Assembly: GCF_006094395.1 (NCBI RefSeq)
Contig: NZ_CP035291.1
Location: 1,798,001 to 1,862,000, forward strand
Length of the DNA stretch: 64,000 nt
From: Staphylococcus haemolyticus
GTDB taxonomy: Bacteria > Bacillota > Bacilli > Staphylococcales > Staphylococcaceae
Direction of reading: 5' to 3'
Part shown: piece by piece, positions 62,851 through 64,000 of the stretch
How the letters are laid out: each line of letters opens with the position of its first letter
Position numbering within the stretch: the stretch's first letter is position 1
The notes under the pieces: model-generated
Told to the model about the DNA's origin: nothing
Seen by the model: only the letters and a program-made list of their open reading frames with translations
The model's database searches: none
Program-made: the position numbers and the translations under genes

Positions 62851-63858
62851 ATGTCGATGGATACAAAAAGAGATTACTTTTTCGATAACGCGCGCGCCAT
62901 CCTTATCTTTTTAGTCGTATTCGGTCATATGATTCAACCTTATACTTCTGAAAGTAAATATTTATCCGCATTATATTTGTTAATTTATAGTTTCCATATG
63001 CCATCGTTTTTATTTATCTCTGGATACTTTGCGAAACATTTAGATAAACCACATTATCTAGAGAATGTAGCTAAAAAGTTAATCGCACCTTACGCTATAT
63101 TTTATGCATTCTTTTCTATCTATTATTTTGTAACTGGTAAAAGTGATGCAATTCAAATGGACCCTTTTAATCCTGTATTTGCTTTGTGGTTCTTACTTAC
63201 ATTATTTTGTTTCCATGTCATCCTTGTCATAGTACGTCGCTATAAAGCGTATTATGTGTTACCTGTCGCTTTGATTATTTCAATACTTGCAGGTTTTTCT
63301 GATGATATCGATGGTTATATGAGTATTTCAAGAACAATCGTATTTTTCCCGATTTTTTATGTTGGTTATTTAACAACGCGAGCGCATACTCAATTATTGA
63401 GAAATAAAAAATTAAGGCTAATTTCAATCATTGTACTTATTATATTTTTCATCGTTTACTATATACACCCAATCAATTCAGATTGGCTTTTGGGTAGTAG
63501 TCCCTATACTTCACTTGAAAATAATAATGAAGATGTGTACAGCCCATTGAAAAGACTATTGCTATACTTCGTTATCTTTGTAGCTATGTTCTCATTTCTC
63601 AATTTAATGAGTAATCATAAACGTGTTTATACTTATATAGGAAATCGCACAATGTACGTCTATTTATTACATGGTTTAGTTATAGGTATAGTTAGAGGAT
63701 TGGAAATATATCCTTTTAAAGATCATATATCAGTATTCACTTACGGTTATTTAATTCTCATTTCAGTATTAATTGTATATTTACTATCGACGAACTTTGT
63801 TTGTAAATGGACGAATCCTTTAATTAATTTAAAGAAACCTTCTTCTTTTAGAGGATAA
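62851..63858 (+). CDS. Acyltransferase family 3 membrane protein
   Basis: A 335-residue integral membrane protein with about ten helices. The N-terminal signature FFDNARAILIFLVVFGHMIQP and the YSFHMPSFLFISGYFAKH region fit the acyltransferase_3 family (OatA/IcaC-like). The conserved His of that family is likely in FGHM. The start at 62851 follows AAGGAGA. It may O-acylate a surface polymer such as peptidoglycan or a wall glycan, but the substrate is not shown. It stands alone and divergent from the TspO-like gene. Confidence 0.82.
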   Translation: MSMDTKRDYFFDNARAILIFLVVFGHMIQPYTSESKYLSALYLLIYSFHMPSFLFISGYFAKHLDKPHYLENVAKKLIAPYAIFYAFFSIYYFVTGKSDAIQMDPFNPVFALWFLLTLFCFHVILVIVRRYKAYYVLPVALIISILAGFSDDIDGYMSISRTIVFFPIFYVGYLTTRAHTQLLRNKKLRLISIIVLIIFFIVYYIHPINSDWLLGSSPYTSLENNNEDVYSPLKRLLLYFVIFVAMFSFLNLMSNHKRVYTYIGNRTMYVYLLHGLVIGIVRGLEIYPFKDHISVFTYGYLILISVLIVYLLSTNFVCKWTNPLINLKKPSSFRG

Positions 63859-63986
63859 TAAAAAAATTTAATACAAACGGACTTGCCAAATTATGGTGAC
63901 TCAAAAATATGTTATTATAAGATTATTCTAAAAATTTTGTAGTAACATTCAAGGTTACTATAATTTGGTTTTTTGAGGTGTAAAAA

Positions 63987-64000
63987 ATGAAATTATCTTT
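63987..64000 (+). CDS. Possible start of a further gene at the right edge
   Basis: An ATG at 63987 preceded by GAGGTG gives MKLSF before the window ends. The ribosome site and AT-rich upstream region suggest a real start, but no product can be named. Confidence 0.4.

Overview
The window is a 64 kb piece of a low-GC Firmicute chromosome, almost certainly a coagulase-negative Staphylococcus. As I recall it, the gene order (pot, pdh, def, rpoY-rnjA, ktr, cyd, ptsHI, ykoEDC, pur, folD, qox, fmtA, lcpB, atl) matches the Staphylococcus aureus backbone, read here in reverse. Several proteins have exactly the staphylococcal lengths once starts are corrected: Def 183, PurF 494, PurL 729, PurQ 223 and Hmp 381 residues. 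Two full IS1272-type elements make S. haemolyticus or a close relative plausible, but the species cannot be fixed from sequence alone.

Layout. 1-5.1 kb: a partial membrane protein, the polyamine importer potABCD with an HTH-cupin regulator, and a UPF0223 protein. 5.3-11.1 kb: pyruvate dehydrogenase pdhABCD and a YkyA-type lipoprotein. 11.2-14.2 kb: peptide deformylase, RNA polymerase epsilon and RNase J1, followed by a broken IS1272 remnant. 14.7-18.8 kb: a DUF454 protein, a Ktr potassium gate, cytochrome bd oxidase and a thioredoxin-fold protein. 18.9-21.6 kb: an IS200/IS605-type element beside an IS1272 copy. 21.6-27.4 kb: ptsHI, an uncharacterised protein, an RlmI-like methyltransferase, a membrane protein and an overlooked 39-residue protein. 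27.7-30.7 kb: a TPP riboswitch with the ykoEDC ECF transporter. 30.8-42.1 kb: the 11-gene purine operon purEKCSQLFMNHD, with folD divergent. 43.1-45.8 kb: a second IS200 plus IS1272 pair. 45.9-51.9 kb: flavohaemoglobin, a small secreted DUF5011 protein and quinol oxidase qoxABCD. 52-64 kb: nucleoside hydrolase, FmtA, LcpB, DUF2538, GNAT, the bifunctional autolysin Atl, MarR, TspO-like and acyltransferase genes.

The genes are mainly central metabolism (pyruvate to acetyl-CoA, sugar phosphotransfer, purine and one-carbon synthesis), two alternative quinol oxidases with nitric-oxide detoxification, and cell-wall assembly and turnover. The accessory content is insertion sequences, plus hmp and the nucleoside hydrolase, which I do not recall at these positions in S. 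aureus. I found no CRISPR array, prophage, tRNA or rRNA gene, and no convincing new multi-gene system. The most interesting signals are in the mobile DNA. Both IS200 copies share a stop codon that removes the predicted catalytic tyrosine, and they carry a dense structured RNA-like 3' end and a hairpin that hides the ribosome binding site. The IS1272 transposase gene has no stop codon inside the element, and IS1272 ends appear to supply transcription terminators to host genes.
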